Source of the DNA: Cycas panzhihuaensis
Lineage: Eukaryota > Cycadophyta
Direction: 5' to 3'
DNA: 64,000 nucleotides
Assembly: GCA_023213395.1 (NCBI GenBank)
Contig: CM041465.1
Coordinates: forward strand, 80,669,741-80,733,740
Part shown: positions 54,040 to 64,000 of the stretch, piece after piece
How positions within the stretch are numbered: the stretch's first letter is position 1
Layout of the letters: each line of letters starts with the position of its first letter
Translations under genes and position numbers: made by a program
Notes under the pieces: generated by a model
The model's database searches: none
What the model saw: the letters and a program-made list of their open reading frames with translations, nothing else
What the model was told of the DNA's origin: nothing

Positions 54040-55884
54040 AAGAATATAGGAAAAAGAGTCAATGGGAAGCTCTATCAAGAGCACAATATGCATTATAGGA
54101 ATCGATAGCCAAACTAAAAAGTCTTAAGGAAAATGTAAGGGATTAGGAAGATAAAAAGAAATAAACAATTGAGTAAATTAAAGAATAATATAATAAGAAT
54201 CCTATAGATGAATATTGTAATGAAAAGTCAAGTGATAGGCATAAATCAAGTAAGGAAACATCTACCGATGAACAACTCAAGGAGGAATATGAGATATAAG
54301 ACATCTCTAAAAAGGTACTTATTTTAAATTGTAATCCTATCTTTCACTTATCCATCTTTTTTAGAGGTTTCCTTATTCATATTGATTTTCCAAACTATAT
54401 AGCCTCAAAAAATCCCTTACCCCTTGCACAACAAGATCCCATAACTGGATTAAAACCTAAAGCCCTCAATCTCTAACTCTTAATAGATAAAATTATTATT
54501 CCATTTGAGATACCTCTTTGCATATCATTTCTTAGGAAATTTCTTTATCATTGTTCCCATGTTCCTCATCTTCCATTATCCTTTCCATAACTTTCATCTC
54601 TTAATTCTATCATTGTACATCCCCTCTACAAATCATTGACACTTTTCCCTCTACATTCGTACTTACTTTACCACTAACCTTCTTACCTCCCAACATGCCT
54701 TCCTCTTATTCCTTTACATTATTTTATATATCAGCATCACACACCCTTGCCAAGACCCCTTTCCCATAAAGAAGGTCTAGCCCATATTCTCCAGTTATTC
54801 TCTATAAATCCCTTATTTCCTAACATCACTCATAGGTCTAAATTTATTTACCTTTCATTTTATATGACATCATACCCATTGTCCACATATTCCTCTTGTG
54901 TAATCCTTCATATATCCCACTTCCTAATTAAATTCCCATGTAAGCCAATCCCTAGGTTTTTCCTAAATAAAGCTAATTAATACCCTCTATTCCTCATGTT
55001 TCTTACTTTCTTTTCTTTGATATGTTTTAACATGAAACTTCACTCATGTCAATTATCCCTCATATTATGCTTCTCCTGCATAGCCACCATACATGTCTCA
55101 CTTCCTAATTTCATTTAGAACTCATACCACTCTTGTCCCTTACACACATCAATACCTTAATATCAATCTATTGAATCATTCTTTTCCATGCTTACGAAAT
55201 ACTTCACATCATCATCCCCACTTCAAACCTAACCTCCTACATCTAATATCTCTTATCTAATCTTACTTATATCTTCACCCTCCACATATTTTACTCATAT
55301 AATTATTCACCCTAATTTATTATCACCTTTATCCCCTTACACCATATATTCTCCTTATACTTATAACCTCTTTTCTCACCCTTCACTTATTATATGTCCC
55401 TCTTCCACGTGTCATGTCAATCATGTGTATCACCTACCTCATACCTTTTATCATCTTCCTATAAAACTTCCATATCCCTTGTGGATCAAACGCCAACCAA
55501 GCATACCTCACCACTCTTACCTTCTAACTTCTTACTCTTAGAAGTTCCAGTGTCAACTTCCCTAATGTCATTTCCATGATCTATATATTTCCTTTACATT
55601 CCCTCATTTGTCCTTTGAGAATAACTATAAAGATACACAATATGTAAACAAAAGACAAGATCTCAAGTAAGTTGAAGTTAGAATAGGTAGGTCCTAAGAT
55701 CATACAACTATAGAATCTCGTACAAAATCCATCTTGAATATGGAACTATCACAAATAGGAAAGGGATATATATGGAGTGCTTCGAGAAGATGAAATAAAG
55801 GAAAATCGAATGCCTATGATATTTTAGCCTTATTAGGCAGTGGATTGAAGATGTATATTACCTCTCACATACTTGTGGGTAACA
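54040..55884. other. Interior of an older element, decayed
   Basis: This lies right of B and left of D. The first 270 bp have coiled-coil-like text on the plus strand (EYRKKSQWEALSRAQYAL). After about 54,310 it is C/T-rich, with open frames of 60-80 codons that show no domain. It ends with a frame (EKMKXRKIECL..., LTYLWVTPC-like) that may be the end of a gypsy protease region, but I could not confirm this. It probably belongs to the family-E element whose 3' LTR is at 60,803. Confidence 0.4.
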
Positions 55885-55889
55885 CCATG

Positions 55890-56221
55890 TGTTAGAATAT
55901 AATGTTATCTTATAATGTTTTATGTTAGTTTTCATTATTAAGTTTAATTAGTATTACATTAATATTATTATTAAAATCTAGTTGAATATGCCATTACCCA
56001 ATTCAATATACATGTAAATCATCTCTCTCATTATGCATACAAGAGGGAATGAAAATTTTTTTAGAGAGGGTATTTTTGTACTATGCATTATGATAATAAA
56101 ACTTACTATTTTTGAGGTATTATCTTTCCCCCAAAGAGGTTTTCCACTTGCCTATATATGGTCTCCATTGATGTATGACTGTGTAATATAACATTTCCTA
56201 ATTTTTTCTCTTTCTCTAACA
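55890..56221 (+). repeat. 5' LTR of element D
   Basis: TGTTAGAATATAATG to TTTCTCTAACA. It aligns end to end with 60,383-60,715 (for example TTTTGTACTATGCATT is in both). Confidence 0.93.
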
Positions 56222-56236
56222 TGGTATTAGAGCCAC
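56222..56236 (+). promoter_or_regulatory. PBS of element D
   Basis: TGGTATTAGAGCCAC directly follows the LTR. It is the iMet PBS with one C-to-T change. Confidence 0.9.
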
Positions 56237-58296
56237 TTTCTACCACTTTAGAAAAATCCTACCTTATATTTTATGAGAGCAAACTCTATAAGTGATAAGC
56301 ACTAAACAGTGTAAGATTGGTGGTTGGAAATGGTCACTACTAACAGATCATTATTTCACTTGAGAGTCATTAGAGAAGAGGAGATATGTGGTCTAGGTAG
56401 AAATCAAGTTGCAATTAGGAGGAGATTTTTCCCAATTTATCATTAATCATTTAGGTCTAGATGAAGAGAAAAAATAAAGATCAAACTTATAAACCAAGAT
56501 TCGTTGATTAATATTAGCATAGTGACCAATCAAGTTAACTAAATTAGGATGACATAGAAGACTAAGCATAAGTACCTCCACAAGGAACTCCTTGCTTCCT
56601 TGAAGTCCATTTTAATCAAGTTATTTAACAAAAACAACCTATTCATTACTCTCTAAATGCCCCTTGTACACTCAACCAAAGCTATCTCTACCTAGAAGAC
56701 TTTTAAGTCTAAAATTCTTGGTAGCAGTAGGAATAAAAGTTTGAGTAATAATATGTGAGGTTCCATCCTTGACAACATCCTTCTTACTATCATAGTGCTA
56801 TGGATTTTTTTTTTTTCATGAAGATGATTTTCCAAGGATCCCAAAGGATGGGTAGGAGTTAACAACCTTTAACACCACATAAAAGTATTTGAAGCAAGTG
56901 GAATCTGTAGAGCAAGACTTTATGTCAGCAAGTGGAATCCTTGATTATGTTTGGTCAATGTGGTAGTAGCATGTAAGTTAGTGGCATCACATTACTTCAC
57001 TCTTTCACATGTTATTACAAGAGAGTAGGTCATTCCCATTATCAAATCATCACCTACAAGACATAAGAGCTAAGTTGAGTAGCTTAAAACCCTACATCTA
57101 AGCTGAGAGCAATGAAGAAAGGCATGCAAGAGTCATAAAACCTACACATAGTTGCCACAAAGATGCTACCATGAGAACCTATAATATGCCATGAAGATCT
57201 ACCAAAAGACTATTTTAAAACCCTAAATATTTAGGGTGTCCTTCATTCAACAGAATTTTGGCATATATTTTTTTCTTTTCTAGTGGACCTCAAATCTTAT
57301 GAAAAGGAGTTTGATCATTTTGCAAATGAAAAAAGATTTTATTTTAGTTTATTTTTATTTCAAGTCCATAGCCCCTGTCTCATTAGCCCTCAGTCACATT
57401 GAGTTACTTATGTAACCTCTTATGTAGTGCGAAAAGAGCTTAACCCCATGATTTTCTAGTCCCCCTGCCTCATTAAGGAGTTATCTATATGTTTTTCATA
57501 ATAACTTAACCATCTAGAGTTGAAATTTAGAACTAAAAAAGGTGTTGGAATCCTCACTTAGTGATCTTCAACTTGACTAGTCATTTAAGCCATTTTAAAG
57601 CAATTTTGATAATGAAATTTCAGTTCAAAAATCACATAAAGGATCACATGCAAAGTAAGTTTAGGTATGTGGTTTCATTTCTCAAGTTTATTCATATTTC
57701 CTTGGAAATAATCATTCATTTTTTATATTTTTATGACTAAAATAATATTACTTATAAATTAATTGGATTAAAATACCCCCTCCCCCTAGCCCCATCCCAT
57801 TAACAAATACACTTAGTTGTCTAAATATTAATGTGAATGCCATTAAGTAATTCCATATGTCAAATAATTTTGTAAATTGATAATAATCTTATTATAGTAT
57901 GTTTTTATTATGTTTTTATCATAATTTATATCTTTTATGTTTTATTTTTCTAAATAAATAAATGAACCTTCAATTTTATAAGTGTGTTTAAAGGGATACC
58001 CCTCCACTTCTTTTTCAATATTCACACTTGTAGTCTAATTACAAATTTCATCATGCAATTGATTTATCTATTGTTATGCTATATTCATTAATTTAAATCT
58101 TACAATACTTAGTTTGAAGATGGAATTATTATGATGATAATCATTTTTTAATATTATATGTATGTGTTTGTTAAAATATTACATTAATTTGGAAGTTCAT
58201 ACACCTTATTTTTTGCACCTTAATTAAAGAGGTTCATTTAAGTATCTTAGGTTATCTTTAACATGCAAGTACACATTTTTTTTCCAATGGCTTTTA
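56237..58296 (+). other. Leader of element D, no gene seen
   Basis: This is about 2 kb without recognisable domains. A T(10) run lies near 56,808. It may include older insertions. Confidence 0.45.
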
Positions 58297-59165
58297 CGCA
58301 TAAGATGACCCCATCAACTAAAATTCTAGTACTAACTAACTCAAACTATGTCAATTGGAAGGTTAAAGTATCTAACTTAAATAACAAAAGGTATGACGAT
58401 ACATAATCGAGGAATTAAAAAAACCTGTTGATAGCACATTAGATGCCTATGTGGTTTATCAAATGAACCATAACAAAGCCTTATGCACCATCCTAGTCTC
58501 TCTCTCTCTCTCTCTCCTAACATTCGTAGGCAATTCATTAACTTAGATAAACTAGTTATTGTCTAGAAAAGGTTAAAGAAAAAGTATAACAAAGTTGATA
58601 CAACATAAATATCTATGTTAGAATAAAAAACATATGATTTAAAATATGAAGATTTTTTTAAAGTCAAGGAATTTCTATCAAATCTTTAATTAATAAATAT
58701 AGATCTAGGTAGATGTGTCAAAATAATAAAAAAATGTGATGAAACTATAACTATAACACTTACTAAAGAGGATTATACACTCATCTATATGGTAATTAAT
58801 AAACTCCCAAAATCTTTCAATCAATATAAAACTGTTAAACAATAGTGTGGCCATCCTACTATCTCCTTTGACCAACTTACAAATCAACTAGTTGAATACT
58901 AGTTAATACTTATTCAAATTCAAGAAATAAAAGATCCTACTGAGGCTCTTTTCTCTAATATGAAACCACAACACAAAAATAAAAATCTTAATCATAATCA
59001 AAATAATCACAACAATAATTCTAAACCTTTGAAATTATATAGAGACTGCCCTTTAAACTACCACAACAAGCAAAATCCTAAACCTTCAAGAATGTTCAAA
59101 AATCAAAACACATACTTAGTACCAAAGCATAGCTTTATAATTGATACACAGATTATGTTTATATG
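58297..59165 (+). pseudogene. Element D gag pseudogene
   Basis: The start text MTPSTKILVLTNSNYVNWKV in one frame is the typical copia gag opening (short N-terminus then NY..WK). EELKKPVDSTLDAYVVYQMN fits the next helix. A (CT)n at 58,498-58,516 breaks the frame, and further stops follow. The end (RDCPLNYHNKQNPKPSR) is a basic tail with a weak knuckle. The gag ends at the deletion junction. Confidence 0.75.
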
Positions 59166-59209
59166 ACTTAATCTCTAAACTTTTTTATTGATCCTAATAT
59201 TTTCTGTAA

Positions 59210-60300
59210 GCTTAAATGTCTTTATATGGTCTTAAACAAGCCCCTCAAGCTTAGTATAATAAAATTGATCACTACCTTATTATTAATAGCTATAACAAAT
59301 GCATAAGTGATCTAAATCTTTATTTTAAATGTGAAGATGGTAACATTACTCTTCTCATATTGTATGTTGATGTTTTATCATCATTGGATCTTTATCTTCT
59401 TCTATTTTCCAATTAAAATCTATTCTCATAGAAAATTTTGAAATGATTAACTTAGGTCTTCTCCATTATTTTCTCGGTTTACAAGTTTGTTAATATGATT
59501 CTACAATTTTAATATCTCAATATAAATATGCACTTGATCTAATTAAAAGATTTAATATGAAAAATTATAAACCAACCCTTACCTCCTTATAATCAAGTGT
59601 TAAATTATCTGTTAATTGTCAAACACCTATTGTCGATCCAACCTTACATCATCAACTTATTGGGAGCTTAATCTATCTAACCTATACTTATCCTAATATC
59701 TCTTATGTTGTCACTTTATGTTCCAAATATATATAAAAGTCATATCAATATCATTAGTAAGCCACCAAATATATATTCATATACTTACAAAGTATAATTT
59801 ACTTTGGCCTCACTTATAAATCTTTTAACCATAATCTTTAGCTAATAGTTTATAATGATTTTGATTGGGCAAGTGATACTAATGAATACAAATCTATAAT
59901 AGGGTATGTGTTCTTTCTTAATTATTCACGTGTTACTTGGGTTAGTTAAAAAATGTAATCACTTGCTTTATCTACTGCTAAAACAAATCGTGCTTTAGTT
60001 AAAATTAGTAAAAAGTCTATGGATTAAATCATTATTAAATGAACTTGGTTTCTTTTCTAAATCTTCTATTCAAAGTAATGTAGATAATCAATGAACTATT
60101 GATATTACTACTAACCTTATTACTCATTCTCAAATAAAACATATTGAACTCCATCAACATTTTATTAAAAATTTTATTACTGATAGTACTATTAATCTTT
60201 TATATTATTCTACATTTTTATAAGTTGCTCATATAATGACAAAGTCTCTTACTGAAGCAAAGTTCATTAAGTTATGTAAATTACTAAAACTTGATGAAGT
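59210..60300 (+). pseudogene. Element D RT (C-terminal half) and RNase H pseudogene
   Basis: It opens with CLYGLKQAPQA (YGLKQAPRAW motif), then LLILYVDV, where the catalytic YVDD reads YVDV followed by a 1-base loss. LHYFLGLQV, PTLHHQLIGSLIYLTYTYPN and NDFDWASDTNEYKSIIGYVF (RNase H with its first Asp) follow, then SLALSTA. Several stops occur. The first RT half (fingers, AFLNG block) is absent. Confidence 0.88.
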
Positions 60301-60370
60301 CTTTAACAAAGGGCAATCAATGTAGTGAAGCCTTCTTTATTCTTCTTTCTATTATTATATTAAAGATAAT

Positions 60371-60382
60371 ATTAAAAGGGGA
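60371..60382 (+). promoter_or_regulatory. Polypurine tract of element D
   Basis: ATTAAAAGGGGA directly precedes the 3' LTR. Confidence 0.8.
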
Positions 60383-60715
60383 TATTAGAATATAATATTA
60401 TCTTGTAATATTTTATGTTAGTTTTTATTATTAGATTTAATTGTTATTATATTAACATTATTATTAAAATTTAGTTGGATGGGTCATTACGCAATTTAAC
60501 ATACATATAAATCATCTTTCTCGTTATACATATGAAAGGAAATGCATAAAATCTAAGAGAGGATTCTTTTGTACTATGCATTGCGATAATAAAGCTTACT
60601 ATTTCTGAGGTGGTTTTTCTTCCCCCAAAGGGTTTTTCTACCTGTCTACATCTAGTCTCCATTAATGTATGACTATGTAATGTAACATTTTTTTATTTCT
60701 ACTCCTCCTCTAACA
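60383..60715 (+). repeat. 3' LTR of element D
   Basis: TATTAGAATATAATATT (TG decayed to TA) to CCTCCTCTAACA. It pairs with 55,890-56,221. Confidence 0.92.
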
Positions 60716-60802
60716 TTATGTAAGGAAGTACATACTCAAGATTTACAAGTGACAAAATATCAATACTTTGAGGGTGAAGTATTTTCTAAAGAAGGGAGGG
60801 AT
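60716..60802 (+). mobile_element. 3' end of interrupted family-E element, with PPT
   Basis: This is 87 bp of interior left between D and the E LTR. It ends AAAGAAGGGAGGGA (60,788-60,802), a good PPT for the LTR that begins at 60,803. The part of the element left of D starts before 55,884. Confidence 0.6.
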
Positions 60803-61172
60803 TGTAATTATCTTAATCTTGAGGATGGAAGTCAATATCTTAATTCTAAAAGATGGAAGTAATTGTTTTAATTAATTAATAGTTATATGAAGTCAATTTT
60901 TAAAAGGGAGTATATTTTGGTTCTTATAAATAAGGAAACCTTAACTCATTAATGTAATCCATTGCTTATTGTTATTTAAATAAGTTAGTACCTATTATTT
61001 GGTAATTCAATGTCTCACAAATCTACCATATTTTTGTTCTAACTATTTATTTGTTGTTGTTGATTAATACAAGCTATTATTATCATTTACATATTAAAGT
61101 CATTATTAGATATTTGTTATCATCTACTGTTTACCTATTAATATTCGATTAAACTAGTTTGGGTTTGCTACA
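60803..61172 (+). repeat. 3' LTR of family E, plus strand
   Basis: It starts TGTAATTATCTTAATC and ends GGGTTTGCTACA. The preceding PPT marks it as a 3' LTR. Its homologue is at 14,787-15,148 on the opposite strand. Confidence 0.85.
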
Positions 61173-63180
61173 GAGAGCCATTCATTTTCATTTCACATAA
61201 TCAATGATGTTAGGTTTATGGTTTCTTGAATGAATCTCTATTTTCCTACTTGTTAATTATTTGTCGAGTTTGTCAATAGTCTCCACTGCCTAACTTTATA
61301 AGAATACTCAATTAAAAGATAAATCAATTCATTTTCCTAGTTGTCTAGTTATTAATTGTGGTGTGTATCATTAAATGTTGTTCTAACAATGAATTTTCTC
61401 CAATGATCCCTATAAAACTCCATTTGGCCTTTGAAATGTAGCCTTTTTTTCCTAACGCAATCCCTTTTTGAAGACTTTTCCTTTCAAATTCTAAATTTAA
61501 AATATTCATTTTTTAAAAAGAATATCCAATTTAATTTTTCTTTTAAGTCTAATCTTGAAACTTTTTATTTAGGCAATAATAACTTTTGTTTGAATATGCC
61601 ATGTTATATGGCTATGTTAGGTCTATGGCATCTTCATAGGTGATCTTTGAGGATCTCTATGCCATAGTCTAGACTTCAAAGTCCCCATGGCTTACTCTAC
61701 ATAGCCCATGGTGGTTTTCACAGCCTTTGAAACTCATAATAGTTTCCTTAACATGCCTACAATATCTTGATTCATTTAGGATTTCTCCTTAAACCTGCCA
61801 CATCTTGCAAATTCTCACTACTCTATTGATTATAATGATACCTAAAAATCAATTACATATGCCCTTCCTACGATGCTTGGAAGATTATATCTAAGATTCC
61901 TAAATCTTATGGAAGAAAAACTAGGGTTTTAATAAATTCTCCACTCTAATATCACTTGTAGGGAAGCCATTTTCGAAGATTGTGAATAGTTTTAAATTTT
62001 AAACTAAGTAAAATACAATCATTTGCTCCATGGAATGATAGAGGTTGAAAATCAATGAAAGAAATAAAATCTAATGATTAAAATAAAATTTAAAAGACCC
62101 TTAAATACTAATAATCTATGTTGTTTAAGAAATATCAAGTTCATTAGGTTATGGGGCTACAACAACTACAACATTAGAAAGCTTCTAAGTTGGATAGAAT
62201 ACACTCTCAAAAGATAATGCAAGAGAGTAAAAGTCACATATATAGGAGTATATATGAATGAAGTGCCCAAAAGATAAAATCATTAGCTACTTCTAATTTT
62301 ACCCAATATTGGCTATTAATTGCCTTAGGTTCATGGTAGTTAGAGAAGGGTAAGGAAGTTAGAGAATAATTAAGATAAATCCCCCTTTCTAGTCACTTTC
62401 TAAATGGACTTAACCCCATACATTGGTGTAGATTTTAATCACACTTCAATAACTCACATTAATAACCAAGTGGGTTTACTAAAATGGTAATCAAATATAA
62501 AAGTCATGGCTTTTAGAAATCCACCCTAGGAATTTCTCCCTCATTAATATCATATATCCCATTCTTATTTCTTCCCCTTGAGTAAGCTAACCACATTCAA
62601 TTTTTAATGGACTTAATATTTACATCATTTGCATATGTTTGTGCACTCAGCCCCTAAAATATTTGCATGTACATAGGCCCTTACTCTCTAATGATATATA
62701 ACATCATGTCTACAAAATATAAAATGTATCAACGTGCATCCCACACTTAATAAAAAATATGGAAAATTAGAAGGCTTCCATTTTACAAAAAGGGATGTTT
62801 ATGTCATATGATAAAATGAAACATAAGAACATAAAATATGCAATGAAATGTGTGTGTGTGTGGGGGGGGGGGGTGGAGGGGGAGAGAGAGAGAGATGAAT
62901 TATGTCATGGTACCAAATGAGATGTTTACATAATTTGTTACACCAATACTCATGTCTTATTCCATCCTCAAAACCCTTTTATTTGATCTTGTGTTTTTAA
63001 AATCCATTTTCATTAAACTCAAACCATTGAAACATATATATCCTCATAACCTCGTTAGTAAATTAAAACACACAAACTATTCTAACTTGTGAAATATAAT
63101 TCCCTCTAAACTCTTTCATTTAACCTATTAACTTAAATATCAGTATCTTTGACATCAAAATATCATTTTAATTTCCCAAA
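61173..63180. other. AT-rich sequence with a possible LTR edge
   Basis: No gene is seen. On the minus strand, around 61,941-61,960, the text CCCTACAAGTGATATTAGAG resembles an LTR end followed by a PBS. The LTR would extend right toward about 62,540, but I could not fix its other edge or find a partner. A (GT)n/G(12)/(GA)n block is at 62,849-62,895. Confidence 0.4.
62849..62895. repeat. Compound simple repeat (GT)n, G-run, (GA)n
   Basis: About seven TG units are followed by a run of about 12 G, then TGGAGGGGG and about seven GA units. The G-runs could form a quadruplex on the plus strand. Confidence 0.9.
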
Positions 63181-63283
63181 ATACCTATTAAAATTATTAG
63201 GTATAATCAAATATCATGAAAACTCATTTCAATGAAATGAGTTTTCATGATATTTGATTATACCTAATGATTTTAATAGGTAT
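63181..63283. repeat. 103-bp near-perfect hairpin (50-bp arms)
   Basis: The left arm 63,181-63,230 and right arm 63,234-63,283 are reverse complements at 49 of 50 positions, with the loop AAT. The arms start ATACCTATTAAAAT and end CTCATTTC. No coding function is seen. It could be a foldback element, a MITE, a small-RNA precursor, or an artefact of sequencing. Confidence 0.95.
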
Positions 63284-64000
63284 TGAAAATGCATTTTATT
63301 TAATTTCAAAGAATTGGCCCTTTTCTGCCAATTGCCTTTCTTTTAGTCATACACATTTAACACTCATCTTTCAATAACCCATTAATATGATAAACTCCTA
63401 TATTATTTCAATCAATACCGATAAAACCATTTTCAATTAGTGTCATAAATCCTCCATGCCTATGTCTTTTAATTAAATACTCTTAAACCCATTTTTATTA
63501 GAGACACAATCTTAATTTCTTTTTTTTTACTTAATCTCATATGCTCTAATCCCCTTTCAATTTTTGCATATAAAACTCTTATTAACCATTTTCCAAATTA
63601 TTACAATGCCACATAATATGTTTTGAGAACATATAATGGAATCTACCATCACCCTTATATGATGCTTCAATGTTTAACTAAAAAGAACTACACAAGAAGG
63701 AATAAAAATATTTTAAAAGCTTAACTTTTCATAAAATGATATATCATTTGTTCAGTAGCATATGAGATTTTAGTTTAATGGCAAACGATCAAAGCCGTGA
63801 AACCCAAGTTCCATTCTAACCCCATGGTATAGAGTGGATGATCGTGGTCATATTGGTTATTTTTATTATCACTTGGCACTAGCGGGACGATAAAATACAA
63901 GGGCAATCCTCAAAGGATTAGACATAAGAGATTCCGTTTGTGAAATTAAGTACTCAAAGCATTATATTTATTGAATAGAAATCTTGATAAAAGTAATCGT
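63284..64000. other. AT-rich end of window, no gene seen
   Basis: No coding domain or LTR edge is recognised. A T(8) run lies near 63,522. Confidence 0.45.

Larger units (their letters stand above)
55890..60715 (+). mobile_element. Ty1/copia element D, internally deleted
   Basis: LTRs 55,890-56,221 (332 bp) and 60,383-60,715 (333 bp), an iMet PBS and a PPT define it. The 5-bp flanks are CCATG and TTATG, which differ by two C/T changes. Gag lies at about 58,297-59,160 and jumps straight to the second half of RT at about 59,210, so protease, integrase and the first half of RT are missing. The leader before gag is about 2 kb. Confidence 0.88.

Noticed and set aside
54747-55579. Frames of 61-77 codons in C/T-rich DNA
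   Set aside because: Biased composition (Ser/Pro/Leu/Tyr) and no domain; probably chance.

Overview
This window looks like nuclear DNA from a land plant with a large, repeat-filled genome. It is AT-rich. Nearly everything recognisable is LTR retrotransposon: Ty1/copia and Ty3/gypsy pol domains, and primer-binding sites matching the plant initiator-Met tRNA (TGGTATCAGAGC-like). There is also a fragment of a plant-type U2AF large-subunit exon. I found no intact cellular gene, rRNA, full tRNA or CRISPR. The species cannot be named from this; a gymnosperm or other large-genome plant would fit.

Left part (1-21,680): mostly AT-rich decayed sequence, with these elements. (a) A short LTR with PBS on the minus strand (1,384-1,552). 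(b) A full-length dead Ty1/copia element, here copia-1 (4,536-9,633). (c) A minus-strand copia relic with only its 3' LTR (family F, 10,038 to about 14,000). (d) A minus-strand LTR of family E (14,787-15,148). (e) A second family-F LTR in the opposite orientation with PBS, leader and gag (17,246 to about 20,500).

Right part (21,681-61,172): a deep nest that can be dated by order of insertion. Family-C element 21,681-26,749 (minus, about 517-bp LTRs) abuts family-B element 26,757-54,039 (minus, TSD AAGAA). Inside B lies a giant Ty3/gypsy Tat/Ogre-like element, 28,848-51,298 (minus, LTRs about 2.72 kb, TSD GCTTC). Inside its protease gene lies a non-autonomous copia-type element G, 39,915-45,525 (plus, TSD AGGCA). 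B's other LTR is split by element A (51,567 to about 53,923, plus). Further right, copia element D (55,890-60,715, plus) sits inside the 3' end of a family-E element whose 3' LTR is 60,803-61,172.

The Tat element is the richest unit. Read on the minus strand it has LTR - gag - protease (split by G) - RT - RNase H - integrase - a plus-strand (antisense) GC-rich gene resembling the plant mobile domain, with one clear GT-AG intron - a second RNase H of the archaeal/additional type - PPT - LTR. Its pol is dead through isolated stop codons that all look like C-to-T decay.

Element G carries no pol. It has a short gag, an unusual 4-kb leader, a reverse-strand U2AF65 RRM1 exon fragment, a GC-rich island of unknown origin and a tRNA-like A-box/B-box pair. 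The last 2.8 kb contain a near-perfect 103-bp hairpin (63,181-63,283).
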